Assembly: GCF_012933655.1 (NCBI RefSeq)
Contig: NZ_JABBJJ010000114.1
Coordinates: 1-33,878, forward strand
DNA length: 33,878 nt
Direction: 5' to 3'
DNA from: Pyxidicoccus fallax
Lineage (GTDB): Bacteria; Myxococcota; Myxococcia; Myxococcales; Myxococcaceae
This document shows, in pieces, positions 1 through 8,424 of this stretch. The number at the start of each line of letters is the position of its first letter. Position 1 is the first letter of the stretch. The position numbers were made by a program, and so were the translations under genes. Below the pieces are notes generated by a model that was given only the letters and a program-made list of their open reading frames with translations, did no database searches and had not been told where the DNA came from.

Positions 1-479
1 GAGATCTGCTGCACGGGGGCGGCGGCGGGCGCGGGCGCGGCAACCGGAGCGGGCTGCGGGCGACGGCCGCGGGCCTCCGCCTCCGTCTTCAGGCGCTGGT
101 TCTCCGCCAGCACGTGGGCCAGCTCCTCGCGGGTCCGCTCGAGCTGGATGGACGCGGCGCGCTCCTCCTCGGCGCGGGCCTTCACCAGGTCCTGCGAGCC
201 CTTCTCCGACTCCTTCTGCTCGAAGAGCTTGCGCTTGGTCTGCTTGAGCTGCTCCTTCACGTCCTGGAGCTGGGAACGCTGCTCATCCAGCTCCTTCTGC
301 TTCCGCTGAAGCTCCGACTCCGCCTTCGCGCGCCGCTGGGACTCGGACTCCAGCTCGTTGCGGAACGAGGGCGCGGAGGAAGAGGAGGACGGAAGCGCGG
401 CTCGATTCGAGCCGCCGAAGAGCAGGATGCCGAGTGTCACGGCAAACCCGATCGATACGAGGATGAGGGCAACCAGCAC
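1..479 (-). CDS. Membrane-anchored coiled-coil protein (3' end beyond window)
   Basis: This gene was read directly on the minus strand from a GTG at 479, which has a GGAGG Shine-Dalgarno at 486-490, 7 nt upstream. The protein begins with a hydrophobic segment (about residues 1-24, LVALILVSIGFAVTLGILLF) that looks like a single N-terminal anchor. A Ser/Pro-rich linker follows, and from about residue 40 there is a long Glu/Lys/Gln/Arg-rich heptad region (ELESESQRRAKAESELQRK and onward) to about residue 135, typical of a parallel coiled coil. It then enters an Ala/Pro-rich stretch and runs off the left edge without a stop, so roughly 159 residues are visible. I do not recognise a family. An inner-membrane protein with a periplasmic or cytoplasmic coiled coil is the most that can be inferred. 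Confidence 0.75.
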   Translation of the reverse strand, partial: MLVALILVSIGFAVTLGILLFGGSNRAALPSSSSSAPSFRNELESESQRRAKAESELQRKQKELDEQRSQLQDVKEQLKQTKRKLFEQKESEKGSQDLVKARAEEERAASIQLERTREELAHVLAENQRLKTEAEARGRRPQPAPVAAPAPAAAPVQQI

Positions 480-716
480 GGAACGACCTCCACGGGAGAT
501 GCAAAAAGCGGGGCAGCCTATCGCCGGACACCGGCTCGTCAAGAGTCGACTGGGCGACGGCGCTTGTTGGGTGGCCTCTATGCCCTGCCTCGGGGCCTCA
601 TGCACTCCGGAAATCGACTCCTTCCGTGGAGGGCGTGCACCCATGCGGGGCCTTCCCCGGCCCCCGGAGAGCCGCGATGCTGGCGGCCCCGCGCACCCCC
701 GAGGAGCAAGCACTCG
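480..716. other. Divergent intergenic region
   Basis: This 237-bp gap lies between the divergent coiled-coil gene and the acyltransferase gene. Apart from the two ribosome binding sites (GGAGG at 486-490 for the minus-strand gene, GAGGAG at 701-706 for the plus-strand gene) I see no convincing promoter hexamers, terminator or repeat. It presumably holds both promoters. Confidence 0.4.
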
Positions 717-1532
717 ATGGCGCATCTGGAGCTGAGTCCCAAGCGGCACATCTCGAGCTTCCGCAAGCTGGCCATCGGCAGCTGGGAGACGGCGTATGAC
801 CCCACCGTCTACGGCACGCTCACCGTGCGCATGGACCGGGCGCTGTCCTATATGGACGCCTTCCAGGCACGCACGGGCGTGCGCCTGACGGTGACGCACC
901 TGGTGCTCAAGGCGCTGGCGGAGGCGCTGCGCCGCTGCCCGGACGCCAACGCGGTGCTGCGCTTCGGCCGCATCTACCTGCGCCAGCGCGTCACCGTGTC
1001 CGCGCTGGTGACGCGGCAGGAGGGCGGCGACGTGCGGCTGGTGCCGGTGCGGGTGGCGGACGCGGACAAGAAGAGCCTGCGCGAGCTGGCCGCGGAGGTG
1101 GACGTGGCGGTGCGCGAGGACGCGGGCCCCGAGCGCGGGTGGCGTCTGGTGGAGCGCGTGCCGTCGCCGCTGCTGCACCTCTTCACGCGGGTGGTGTCGT
1201 TCCTCGCGGTGACGCTCAACCTGGACCTGGGCCGCTTCGGCCTGCCGCGGGACGCGTTCGGCGCGGCCGTGGTCACCGACGTGGGGGCGCTGGGGCTGGA
1301 CACCGCGTACCTGCCGCTGGTGCCCTTCACGCGGGTGCCGGTGTTCCTCGCACCCGGCGCGGTGCGCAGGGCCGCGGTGGTGGAAGGGGAGCGCGTGGTG
1401 GTGGGGCAGGTGATGAGCGTCAACGCGTCCATCGACCACCGCTTCATCGACGGGTACCACGCGGGCGTGCTGGCCAGCACGGTGCGGGAGATGCTGGAGG
1501 ACCCGTTCACCGCCTTCGGCGCGCCGGAGTGA
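717..1532 (+). CDS. Orphan 2-oxoacid dehydrogenase E2-type acyltransferase catalytic domain
   Basis: The 271-residue protein matches the catalytic (CAT-fold) domain of dihydrolipoamide acyltransferases. The C-terminal active-site motif is visible as S-I-D-H-R-F-I-D-G, with His241 and Asp245 as the catalytic pair of the family. The N-terminal part (KRHISSFRKLAIGSWETAYD) resembles the first strand-helix region of the fold. There is no lipoyl domain and no peripheral subunit-binding domain, and no E1 or E3 gene lies nearby, so it is unlikely to be part of an ordinary pyruvate dehydrogenase-type complex. The ATG at 717 was chosen because the similarity begins there and GAGGAG lies at 701-706; the frame stays open upstream to 114, but that stretch is antisense to the coiled-coil gene. 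The acyl donor and acceptor cannot be told from sequence; an acyl-CoA-dependent acetyltransferase-like role is possible. Confidence 0.85.
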   Translation: MAHLELSPKRHISSFRKLAIGSWETAYDPTVYGTLTVRMDRALSYMDAFQARTGVRLTVTHLVLKALAEALRRCPDANAVLRFGRIYLRQRVTVSALVTRQEGGDVRLVPVRVADADKKSLRELAAEVDVAVREDAGPERGWRLVERVPSPLLHLFTRVVSFLAVTLNLDLGRFGLPRDAFGAAVVTDVGALGLDTAYLPLVPFTRVPVFLAPGAVRRAAVVEGERVVVGQVMSVNASIDHRFIDGYHAGVLASTVREMLEDPFTAFGAPE

Positions 1533-1535
1533 GGC

Positions 1536-2354
1536 CTACTCGCCGCGCAGCCGCCGCAGGTAGTCGGCCGGAGACTGGCCGACGAGCGCCTTGAAGTCCT
1601 TGATGAAGTGCGCCTGGTCGAAGTAGCCGAGCGACGCCGCGAGGTCCGCCAGCCGGGGTGTCTCTCCGGGCCCGAGCTTCGCGAGCCGCTCGGCGGCCTC
1701 GTGGAGGCGGAAGCGCTGAATCACCCACTTGGGGCCCACGCCGACGTACTGGCTGAAGAGCCGCTGCAGGGCGCGCTTGCCCAGGCCGAACTCCTCGACG
1801 AGCGCGTCCACCTTGACGAGCTCCGGGTCCGCGATGATGCGCTCCACGATGCGCCGCACCTGGTCCACCGTCTCGTCCCGGGCGGGCAGGCGGGTGCGCA
1901 GGAAGCGCTCCACCTCCGCCATGGAGGCCCGATCGTCCTCGTGCGCCAGCACCGCGGACTCCAGCGCCTGGGTGTCCAGGCCCAGCGCGGACTCCAGCGA
2001 CACCCGCTTGTCCGTGAGGCGCGACACGGGGAAGTTCACGAAGGGGTAGAAGGCCCCGGGGTGGAACTTCACGCCGAACGTCCGGCCCTGGCCTTCGATC
2101 TTCCGGATGAACTTCTTCTTCACCACTCCGTAGATTTCAGTGTGGCCCCGCTCAATCGCGAGGTGGACCGAAGGATGCGAGAGGACCTCGGACACGTAGG
2201 GCTCCTGGCCCCGGAGGTCCCACGTGACAATCCAGTAGTGGCTCACGAAGGGGGCAAGGTGTTCGGACGGCAGAAGGCGGGTGAGGCCGAACTTCCGCTC
2301 ACCCGCCTTGAGGTTGAGGATGCCCCTGGGCTGTCCGTTCTCTGAGCGAATCAT
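1536..2354 (-). CDS. AraC-family transcriptional regulator
   Basis: This 272-residue protein has a C-terminal AraC-type DNA-binding domain (about residues 165-270). The second helix-turn-helix is clear (LADLAASLGYFDQAHFIKDFKALVGQSPADYLR), matching the family signature around 'GYxDQxHFxRxFKxxxGxSPxxY'. The N-terminal 150 residues (RLLPSEHLAPFVSHYWIVTWDL...) resemble the DUF6597-type N-terminal domain common in AraC proteins of this size. The gene is convergent with the acyltransferase gene, only 3 bp separating the two stop codons. No ligand or target can be assigned. The start at 2354 is the only ATG that includes the conserved N-terminal region. Confidence 0.88.
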   Translation of the reverse strand: MIRSENGQPRGILNLKAGERKFGLTRLLPSEHLAPFVSHYWIVTWDLRGQEPYVSEVLSHPSVHLAIERGHTEIYGVVKKKFIRKIEGQGRTFGVKFHPGAFYPFVNFPVSRLTDKRVSLESALGLDTQALESAVLAHEDDRASMAEVERFLRTRLPARDETVDQVRRIVERIIADPELVKVDALVEEFGLGKRALQRLFSQYVGVGPKWVIQRFRLHEAAERLAKLGPGETPRLADLAASLGYFDQAHFIKDFKALVGQSPADYLRRLRGE

Positions 2355-2380
2355 CGCGCCGGAGCGCGGAACCTACCGCG

Positions 2381-3343
2381 TCAGTACGCGTACTCCCAAC
2401 CCCCGCGAGCAGCGCGAGAGCCCCGCGCGCTCCGGGCGCCCATGTCGCGCAGGCGGCGCACGCGCTCCGGGATGGGCGGGTGCGTGGAGAACAGCGACAT
2501 GACGCCGCCGTGGTGCAGCGGGTTGACGATGAACAGGTGCGAGGTGGCGGGGGCCCTGTCGTACGGCATCAGCTCCGCGCCGCGCTCCAGCTTCAGCAGC
2601 GCGTCCGCCAGCGCATCCGGGTCACCGCACAGCTCCGCGCCCGTGGCGTCCGCGCCGTACTCGCGCGAGCGGCTCACCGCCAGTTGCAGCAGCGTGGCGG
2701 CGATGGGGGCCACCAGCAGGAGCCCCAGGTTGGCGAAGGCTCCGGCGATGCCGCCACCTTCCTCCTCGTCACCCCGGCTGAGCATGGAGCCGCCGAACCA
2801 GAACAGCATCTGCGCCGCGTAGCTGATGATGCCCGCAAGCGTGGCCGCCACCGTGCCGATGAGCGTGTCGCGGTTGCGCACGTGGCCGAGCTCGTGCGCA
2901 AGCACGCCTTCCAGCTCGCGCCGGTCGAGGATGTCCATCAGCCCCGCCGTCACCGCCACCGCCGCGTGGCTGGGGTTGCGGCCCGTGGCGAACGCGTTGG
3001 GCGTGCGCGTGGGCAGGATGTAGACCTTCGGCTTCGGCATGCCCGCGCGCGCCGCCAGCCGTTCAATCATCTGATGCAGCCAGGGCGCCTGCTCGTAGGG
3101 CAGCGGCTGCGCGCCGTGGATGGCCAGGGCGATGCGGTCGCTGAACCAGTAGGAGCCGAAGTTCATCACCACGGCGAAGAGGCCCGCGAACATCAGGCCC
3201 TGCGGGCCGCCGAGCCGCTCGCCAATGACGAGGACGAGCGCCGTCAGCCCCGCGAGCAGCACCGTCGTCTTGAGCGCGTTGCCCAGACGGTGCCACCCAC
3301 TGCCGCTGCTTCGCGAATGGGTGTCCGTGCCGCTGTAAGCCAT
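2381..3343 (-). CDS. htpX: HtpX-like M48 family zinc metalloprotease
   Basis: This 320-residue membrane protease carries the zinc motif HELGH (His150, Glu151, His154) and the third ligand Glu228 in SRSREYGADATGAEL, as in HtpX. Two N-terminal membrane helices (about residues 25-42 and 50-66) and hydrophobic segments around 162-183 and 200-223 fit the HtpX topology, with the active site facing the cytoplasm. HtpX takes part in quality control of inner-membrane proteins alongside FtsH. The protein has about 20 extra Ser/Gly-rich residues before the usual HtpX start region (GNALKTTVLLAG) and an Arg/Gly-rich tail that ends WEYAY. The ATG at 3343 is the only standard start upstream of the conserved region. 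The symbol denotes family membership; orthology was not tested. Confidence 0.9.
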   Translation of the reverse strand: MAYSGTDTHSRSSGSGWHRLGNALKTTVLLAGLTALVLVIGERLGGPQGLMFAGLFAVVMNFGSYWFSDRIALAIHGAQPLPYEQAPWLHQMIERLAARAGMPKPKVYILPTRTPNAFATGRNPSHAAVAVTAGLMDILDRRELEGVLAHELGHVRNRDTLIGTVAATLAGIISYAAQMLFWFGGSMLSRGDEEEGGGIAGAFANLGLLLVAPIAATLLQLAVSRSREYGADATGAELCGDPDALADALLKLERGAELMPYDRAPATSHLFIVNPLHHGGVMSLFSTHPPIPERVRRLRDMGARSARGSRAARGGWEYAY

Positions 3344-3498
3344 GGTCGTCTCGTTCCTTTCCCTTGTCTCTTCAAGGACTTCAAAAACGTAAACAGGGAG
3401 GCAGGAGCGTCAACGAAAGCGGGCAGGCCACGGCCATGCCCGTTCGGCGCCGGGCACGCCAGCAGGGCGGACGGGAAGACGGGCGGCCGTGACTTCGC

Positions 3499-3906
3499 TC
3501 AGAGGTAGAAGCGGTCCGTGACACCGGCGGTGCGCTGGAGGATGGCGCTCCAGCCCAGCCAGACCTCGATGCCACTCTGCCCGGCGGCCGCTTCCTCTCC
3601 CAGAGCGCCGAGCGAGCCCGTGCAGCCGGCGAGGGTGCACAGCCCGGAGTCCTTCAGGTGCTCCAGGAGCACGCGCAAGGTGGGCATGCCGCGCGACTCG
3701 AAGCGGTCATTGATGTCGTCGCGCCCCGCGAAGTCAGGCTCGTCCAGCGCGTCCTTCAGGAAGCGCTCCAGGGCCCACCAGAAGAGGTACACCTCCGCCT
3801 TGCGCCCGGAGGCCACGGCGGCGGCGGCGATGGACAGGCCCTGGTGGACGCGGTCGTAGTCGCCGCTGTGCAGGAAGACGACCACCTTGGACGGGGGCGT
3901 GCTCAC
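3499..3906 (-). CDS. DsrE/DsrF-like family protein
   Basis: This 135-residue protein starts with a beta-strand (KVVVFLHSGDYDRVHQGLSIAAAAVASG) followed by a helix, then VYLFWWALERFL. This is the pattern of DsrE/F-like or 'peroxiredoxin family' small proteins, which have a Rossmann-like fold. Two cysteines lie in GLCTLAGCTGSLG, roughly where DsrE-like sulfur-transfer proteins place functional cysteines. The start codon is GTG at 3906, with GAGG five bases upstream. It lies upstream of the M48 protease gene on the same strand (155 bp gap) and is divergent from the mevalonate operon. A sulfur-relay function is only a family-level guess. Confidence 0.7.
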   Translation of the reverse strand: MSTPPSKVVVFLHSGDYDRVHQGLSIAAAAVASGRKAEVYLFWWALERFLKDALDEPDFAGRDDINDRFESRGMPTLRVLLEHLKDSGLCTLAGCTGSLGALGEEAAAGQSGIEVWLGWSAILQRTAGVTDRFYL

Positions 3907-4070
3907 CTGGGCCTCATACCGTCCACAAGCCGGCCTCGTCCATTCGGGTCGCCCAGCCGACCGCTCGGGGTCCTTTGGCTTGCGCCCCGGCCCCGGCGCT
4001 TGCTAGGAACCCTCCGTTATTCAGGCACTTACACGTTCTGGGCGTTTCGGGCGGACCGGGTTTGAACACC

Positions 4071-5129
4071 ATGGGTGAGGACATCACAGCCAAGCGCAAG
4101 GATGCCCACCTGGACCTGTGCGCCACTGGAGACGTTGAGCCCACCGGCAACAGCACCCTGTTGGAGTGCGTGCGCCTCGTGCACTGCGCCATGCCGGAGA
4201 TGGCGGTGGAGGACGTGGACCTGACCACGACCTTCCTGGGCAAGCGGCTGCGCTACCCCCTCCTCGTCACGGGGATGACGGGTGGTACCGAGCGCGCGGG
4301 CGCCGTGAACCGCGACCTGGCGCTCGTCGCCGAGCGGCACGGGCTGGCCTTCGGCGTGGGCAGCCAGCGCGCCATGGCGGAGGACGCCTCGCGGACGGCG
4401 TCATACGCGGTGCGGCAGGTGGCGCCCACGGTGGCGCTGCTGGGCAACATCGGCCTGTACCAGGCGGTGCGGCTGGGGGTGGATGGCTCGCGCCGGCTGA
4501 TGGACGCCATCGGCGCGGACGGGCTGGCGCTGCACCTCAACGCGGGCCAGGAGCTGACGCAGCCGGAAGGCGATAGGGACTTCCGGGACGGCTACCGCGT
4601 GGTGGAGGCGCTGGTGCGCGCCTTCGGCGATCGGCTGCTGGTGAAGGAGACGGGGTGCGGCATCGGCCCGGACGTGGCGCGGCGCCTGGTGGACCTGGGC
4701 GTGCGGAACATCGACGTGTCCGGCCTGGGCGGCACCTCGTGGGTGCGGGTGGAGCAGCTGCGCGCGTCCGGCGTGCAGGCCGAGCTGGGCGCCGAGTTCA
4801 GCGCGTGGGGCATCCCCACGGCGGCGGCCATCGCCACGGTGCGGCGGAGCGTGGGGGCGGAAGTCCGGCTGGTCGCTAGCGGCGGCATCCGAACGGGTTT
4901 GGAGGTGGCCAAGGTGCTCGCGCTGGGCGCGGACCTGGCCGGCATGGCGCTGCCGCTGTTCCGCGCGCAGCAGACCGGTGGAGTCGAGGGGGCGGAGGCC
5001 GCGCTGGGAGTCATCCTCGCGGGCCTGAGGCAGGCGCTCGTCCTGACGGGGAGCAGAAGCTGCGCTGAACTGCGACAGCGGCCCCGGGTGGTGACCGGAG
5101 AGTTGAAGGATTGGCTCGCGGCCCTGTAG
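4071..5129 (+). CDS. fni: Type 2 isopentenyl-diphosphate isomerase (FMN-dependent)
   Basis: This 352-residue enzyme interconverts IPP and DMAPP using reduced FMN. Family motifs appear in order: KRKDAHLD near the N-terminus, LLVTGMTGGT and AFGVGSQRAM, LHLNAGQELTQPEGDRDF, VKETGCGIGPDVARRL, DVSGLGGTSW and the phosphate-binding LVASGGIRTGLEVAKVLALGAD. ATG 4071 gives the usual family length; the frame is open 32 codons further upstream (ATG 3975), but that segment is unlike the family and reads as promoter DNA. A TTG at 4062 is also possible. It is the first gene of the mevalonate operon, 34 bp before the HMG-CoA reductase gene, and is divergent from the DsrE-like gene. I found no promoter with both hexamers convincing. 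Confidence 0.95.
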   Translation: MGEDITAKRKDAHLDLCATGDVEPTGNSTLLECVRLVHCAMPEMAVEDVDLTTTFLGKRLRYPLLVTGMTGGTERAGAVNRDLALVAERHGLAFGVGSQRAMAEDASRTASYAVRQVAPTVALLGNIGLYQAVRLGVDGSRRLMDAIGADGLALHLNAGQELTQPEGDRDFRDGYRVVEALVRAFGDRLLVKETGCGIGPDVARRLVDLGVRNIDVSGLGGTSWVRVEQLRASGVQAELGAEFSAWGIPTAAAIATVRRSVGAEVRLVASGGIRTGLEVAKVLALGADLAGMALPLFRAQQTGGVEGAEAALGVILAGLRQALVLTGSRSCAELRQRPRVVTGELKDWLAAL

Positions 5130-5163
5130 AGCAGGCCCGCGCCGTAGTTGGGGAAGGAAGAAC

Positions 5164-6492
5164 ATGTCTGACACCGTGACCTCCCGGCTCGCCGGGTTCC
5201 ACAAGCTGCCCATGGAGGAGCGCCTCGCGGTGCTCGCCCAGATGTTCCGGCTCGCCCCCGAGGACCTGCAGCAGCTGCGTGGCACGGAGGCGCTGCAGCC
5301 CGTGCTGGCCAACCAGATGATTGAAAACGCGGTGGGGACGTTCTCCCTGCCGCTGGGCCTGGGCCTGAACATGCAGGTCAACGGGCGCGACTACCTGGTG
5401 CCCATGGCGGTGGAGGAGCCGTCCGTCGTGGCCGCGGTGTCCTTCGCCGCCAAGATCGTCCGCGAGGCGGGCGGCTTCATCGCCGAGGCCGACGACTCGA
5501 TGATGATCGGCCAGGTGCAGGTGACGCGGTACGGGGACCCGACCGTGGCCACCGAGCGCATCCTGGAGCACAAGGAGCAGATTCTCGCGCTGGCCAACAG
5601 CTTCCACCCGTCCATGGTGGCGCGCGGCGGTGGCGCCCGGGACGTGGAGGTGCGCGTGCTGCCGGCGCCGGAGGGCCCGCGCGGCGAGCCGCTGCTCATC
5701 GTCCACATCCTCATCGACACGCAGGAGGCGATGGGGGCCAACCTCATCAACACCGTCGCCGAGGGCGTGGCGCCGCTCATCGAGCAGATCACCGGCGGCA
5801 AGGTGTACCTGCGCATCCTGTCCAACCTGGCGGACCGCCGGCTGGCGCGGGCCATGTGCCGGATTCCCCTGGCGCAGCTGGCGGACTTCAACATGCCGGG
5901 CGAGGAGATCGCCGAGGGCATCGCCCAGGCCAGCCGCTTCGCGGAGGCGGACCCGTACCGCGCGGCCACGCACAACAAGGGCGTGATGAACGGCATCGAC
6001 TCGGTGGCCATCGCCACGGGTCAGGACTGGCGCGCGATTGAAGCCGGCGCGCACGCGTTCGCCTGCCGCGGCGGCCAGTACCGTCCGCTGTCCACCTGGT
6101 ACCTGGAGGAGGGCCACCTGGTGGGCCGCATCGAGCTGCCCATGGCGCTGGGCACGGTGGGTGGCCCCATCAAGGTGCACCCGGGCGTGCAGATGGCGCT
6201 GAAGCTGATGCGCACCAGCAACGTGCGCGAGCTGGCCATGGTGTTCGCGGCGGTGGGTCTGGCGCAGAACTTCGCGGCGCTGCGGGCGCTGGGCAGCGTG
6301 GGCATCCAGAAGGGCCACATGGCGCTGCACGCGCGCTGCGTGGCGGTGACGGCGGGCGCTCGCGGCCACATGGTGGAGAAGCTCGCGAACCTCCTGGTGA
6401 AGGCCGGCCACGTGAAGGTGGAGAAGGCGAAGGAGATTCTCGCCAGCCTCCCGGCCGAGGACGTCGCGGCCGCCACCGGCACCAACGTCTGA
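5164..6492 (+). CDS. mvaA: Class II hydroxymethylglutaryl-CoA reductase
   Basis: This 442-residue enzyme interconverts HMG-CoA and mevalonate. The length, and the absence of a membrane domain, fit class II (bacterial type) enzymes. Visible motifs are ENAVGTFSLPLG with catalytic Glu54, VEEPSVVAA, the nucleotide-binding EAMGANLIN (Glu188 in place of the usual Asp of DAMGAN), HNKGVMNGID with the catalytic Lys and Asp, and ATGQDWRAIEAGAHAFACR. A C-terminal helical region follows (GHMVEKLANLLVKAGHVKVEKAKEIL), containing the family's catalytic His. GGAAGG lies about 7 nt before ATG 5164. The gene sits 34 bp after fni and 4 bp before the mevalonate kinase gene. In this operon it should work in the biosynthetic direction, although several class II enzymes are degradative. 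Confidence 0.96.
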   Translation: MSDTVTSRLAGFHKLPMEERLAVLAQMFRLAPEDLQQLRGTEALQPVLANQMIENAVGTFSLPLGLGLNMQVNGRDYLVPMAVEEPSVVAAVSFAAKIVREAGGFIAEADDSMMIGQVQVTRYGDPTVATERILEHKEQILALANSFHPSMVARGGGARDVEVRVLPAPEGPRGEPLLIVHILIDTQEAMGANLINTVAEGVAPLIEQITGGKVYLRILSNLADRRLARAMCRIPLAQLADFNMPGEEIAEGIAQASRFAEADPYRAATHNKGVMNGIDSVAIATGQDWRAIEAGAHAFACRGGQYRPLSTWYLEEGHLVGRIELPMALGTVGGPIKVHPGVQMALKLMRTSNVRELAMVFAAVGLAQNFAALRALGSVGIQKGHMALHARCVAVTAGARGHMVEKLANLLVKAGHVKVEKAKEILASLPAEDVAAATGTNV

Positions 6493-6496
6493 GCCC

Positions 6497-7429
6497 GTGG
6501 CCTCCCGCCCTCCGCCAATCGAGGCCTTCGGCGCCGGCAAGGTCATCCTGCTGGGTGAGCACAGCGTGGTGTACGGCCACCCGGCGCTGGCCGGGCCGCT
6601 GTCCCAGGGTGTGACGGCGCGCGGCGTGCCCGCGAAGCGCTGCCAGCTCACCCTGCCGCCCCACCTGAGCCGGCATCAGCGCGCGCAGCTCACGGCGGCC
6701 TTTGCCCGCGCGGCGAAGGCCACCGGCGAGCCCGCGGTGAAGGTGACGCTGGACGCGGACCTGCCGCTGGCCGTGGGCCTGGGCAGCTCCGCGGCGCTGT
6801 CCGTGGCCTGCTCGCGGCTCTTGTTGAAGGCCGCGGGGAAGGAGCCCACGGCGAAGGAGACGGCGCGGGTGGCGTGGGAGATGGAGCAGGAGTTCCACGG
6901 CACGCCGTCCGGCGTGGACCACACCACCAGCGCGGAGGAGCGGCTCGTCCTCTACCGGCGCAAGCCGGGGACGGCGGTGGGCAAGGGGCGGGTGGTGGAC
7001 AGCCCCAAGTCGTTGAGCGTGGTGGTGGCGCTGGCCGGAGAGCGCAGCCCCACGAAGGCCACGGTGGGCGCGCTGCGCGAGCGGCAGGCCCGGTGGCCGG
7101 AGCGGTACCGGCGCCTGTTCACGGAGATTGGACGGGTGGCGTCGGAGGGCGCGGAGGCGGTGGCATCCGGTGACCTGGCGGCGCTGGGAGACGCGATGAA
7201 CGTCAACCAGGGGCTGCTGGCGGCGCTGGGGCTGTCGTCGCCGCCGTTGGAAGAGATGGTGTACCGGCTGCGGGGGCTGGGGGCGCTGGGCGCCAAGCTC
7301 ACCGGGGCCGGCGGAGATGGTGGGGCCGTCATCGGCCTGTTCCTCGAACCGGCGCCCGCGGTGGCGAAGCTGACCGCGCTCGGCGTGCGGTGCTTCAGCA
7401 GCCAGCTCGCGGGACCGCGGGCGACGTGA
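6497..7429 (+). CDS. mvk: Mevalonate kinase
   Basis: This 310-residue GHMP-superfamily kinase phosphorylates mevalonate at the 5-hydroxyl. Motif 1 is GKVILLGEHSVVYGHPALAG, the ATP-binding loop is PLAVGLGSSAALSVA, the HGTPSGVDHTTS segment supplies the catalytic Asp, and motif 3 is KLTGAGGDGGAVIGL. The HSVVYG and PSGVDH motifs distinguish it from the phosphomevalonate kinase two genes downstream. The start is GTG 6497, only 4 bp after the reductase stop and without an obvious Shine-Dalgarno, so translation is probably coupled. Its TGA (7427-7429) overlaps a possible GTG start of the next gene. Confidence 0.94.
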   Translation: MASRPPPIEAFGAGKVILLGEHSVVYGHPALAGPLSQGVTARGVPAKRCQLTLPPHLSRHQRAQLTAAFARAAKATGEPAVKVTLDADLPLAVGLGSSAALSVACSRLLLKAAGKEPTAKETARVAWEMEQEFHGTPSGVDHTTSAEERLVLYRRKPGTAVGKGRVVDSPKSLSVVVALAGERSPTKATVGALRERQARWPERYRRLFTEIGRVASEGAEAVASGDLAALGDAMNVNQGLLAALGLSSPPLEEMVYRLRGLGALGAKLTGAGGDGGAVIGLFLEPAPAVAKLTALGVRCFSSQLAGPRAT

Positions 7430-7437
7430 GTCCTTTC

Positions 7438-8424
7438 ATGAAAGCCACTGCCCTGGCGCATCCGAACATCGCCCTCGTGAAGTACTGGGGGAAGCGGGAC
7501 GAGGCGCTCATCCTTCCGCACCAGTCCAGCCTGTCCCTCACGCTGTCGCCGCTGTCGGTGACGACGACGGTGGAGTTCGGCGCCTCGCACGACCAGGTGG
7601 AGCTCAACGGCCATACCGCGAAGGGCAGCGAGCGGGATCGCGTGCTGCGCCTGCTGGAGGCGGTGAAGGCCATGGCGGGGAAGGCGTTGGGCCCGGCGAA
7701 GGTGGTCTCGCGCGGGGACTTCCCGATGGCGGCGGGCCTGGCGAGCAGCGCGGCGGGCTTCGCGGCGCTGGCGGTGGCGGGGCGCGCGGCGGCGGGGCTG
7801 CCGGCGGAGCCCCGGGCGGCGAGCATCCTGGCGCGTATGGGCAGCGGCTCGGCGTGCCGGAGCGTGCAGGGCGGCTTCTGCGAGTGGCAGCGCGGGGAGC
7901 GTCCGGATGGAGAGGACAGCTTCGCGGTGCAGCGCTTCGATGCCGCGCACTGGCCGGACGTGCGCATGGTGGTGGCCATCCTGGACCGCGGCGAGAAGGA
8001 GGTGAAGTCGCGGGACGGGATGAAGCACACGGTGGAGACCAGCCCGTACTACCCGGCGTGGGTGCAGGACGCGGAGCAGGAGATTGCCCACGCGCGCGAG
8101 CACATCGCCCGGCACGACCTGGAGGCCCTGGGTGAGCTGTGCGAACGCAACGCGTGGCGGATGCATGCCACGGCGCTCGCGGCGAACCCGCCGCTCTGCT
8201 ACCTGAACTCGGCGACGCTGGCGCTCATCCAGCACCTGCGCGAGCAGCGGAAGAAGGGCATGCCGGTGTGGTTCACGCTGGACGCGGGGCCCAACCCGGT
8301 GCTGCTGACGGACGCGGCGCACGAGGTGGCGGCCGAGGCGCTGGCCCGCGCGTGCGGCGCGGTGGACGTGGTGCGCTGTGTGCCCGGCGGTGACGCGGTG
8401 CTGAAGGCGGAGCACCTGTTCTGA
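7438..8424 (+). CDS. mvaD: Diphosphomevalonate decarboxylase
   Basis: This 328-residue protein catalyses the ATP-dependent decarboxylation of mevalonate diphosphate to IPP. Diagnostic motifs are the N-terminal AHPNIALVKYWGKRD, LPHQSSLSLTL, the phosphate loop MAAGLASSAAGFAALA and MGSGSACRSVQGGFCEW. These are specific for MvaD among GHMP proteins. ATG 7438 matches the usual N-terminus. A GTG at 7426 in the same frame would overlap the mevalonate kinase stop as GTGA and add four residues, so coupled initiation there is a real alternative. The stop TGA shares one base with the next ATG. The presence of MvaD shows that this is the classical mevalonate route and not an archaeal variant. Confidence 0.95.
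   Translation: MKATALAHPNIALVKYWGKRDEALILPHQSSLSLTLSPLSVTTTVEFGASHDQVELNGHTAKGSERDRVLRLLEAVKAMAGKALGPAKVVSRGDFPMAAGLASSAAGFAALAVAGRAAAGLPAEPRAASILARMGSGSACRSVQGGFCEWQRGERPDGEDSFAVQRFDAAHWPDVRMVVAILDRGEKEVKSRDGMKHTVETSPYYPAWVQDAEQEIAHAREHIARHDLEALGELCERNAWRMHATALAANPPLCYLNSATLALIQHLREQRKKGMPVWFTLDAGPNPVLLTDAAHEVAAEALARACGAVDVVRCVPGGDAVLKAEHLF

Noticed and set aside
114-716. N-terminal extension of the acyltransferase frame
   Set aside because: This part is antisense to the coiled-coil gene read on the minus strand, and similarity to the enzyme family starts only at ATG 717.
3985-4020. Possible sigma-54 promoter upstream of fni
   Set aside because: A GG and a GC element are present, but the spacing is one base too long and the flanking bases fit poorly. 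I did not annotate a promoter there.
5011-6651. Long minus-strand open frame opposite HMG-CoA reductase
   Set aside because: The frame is antisense to a well-supported gene, has low-complexity His/Arg/Gln-rich translation and no ribosome binding site. It is a by-product of very GC-rich codon use.
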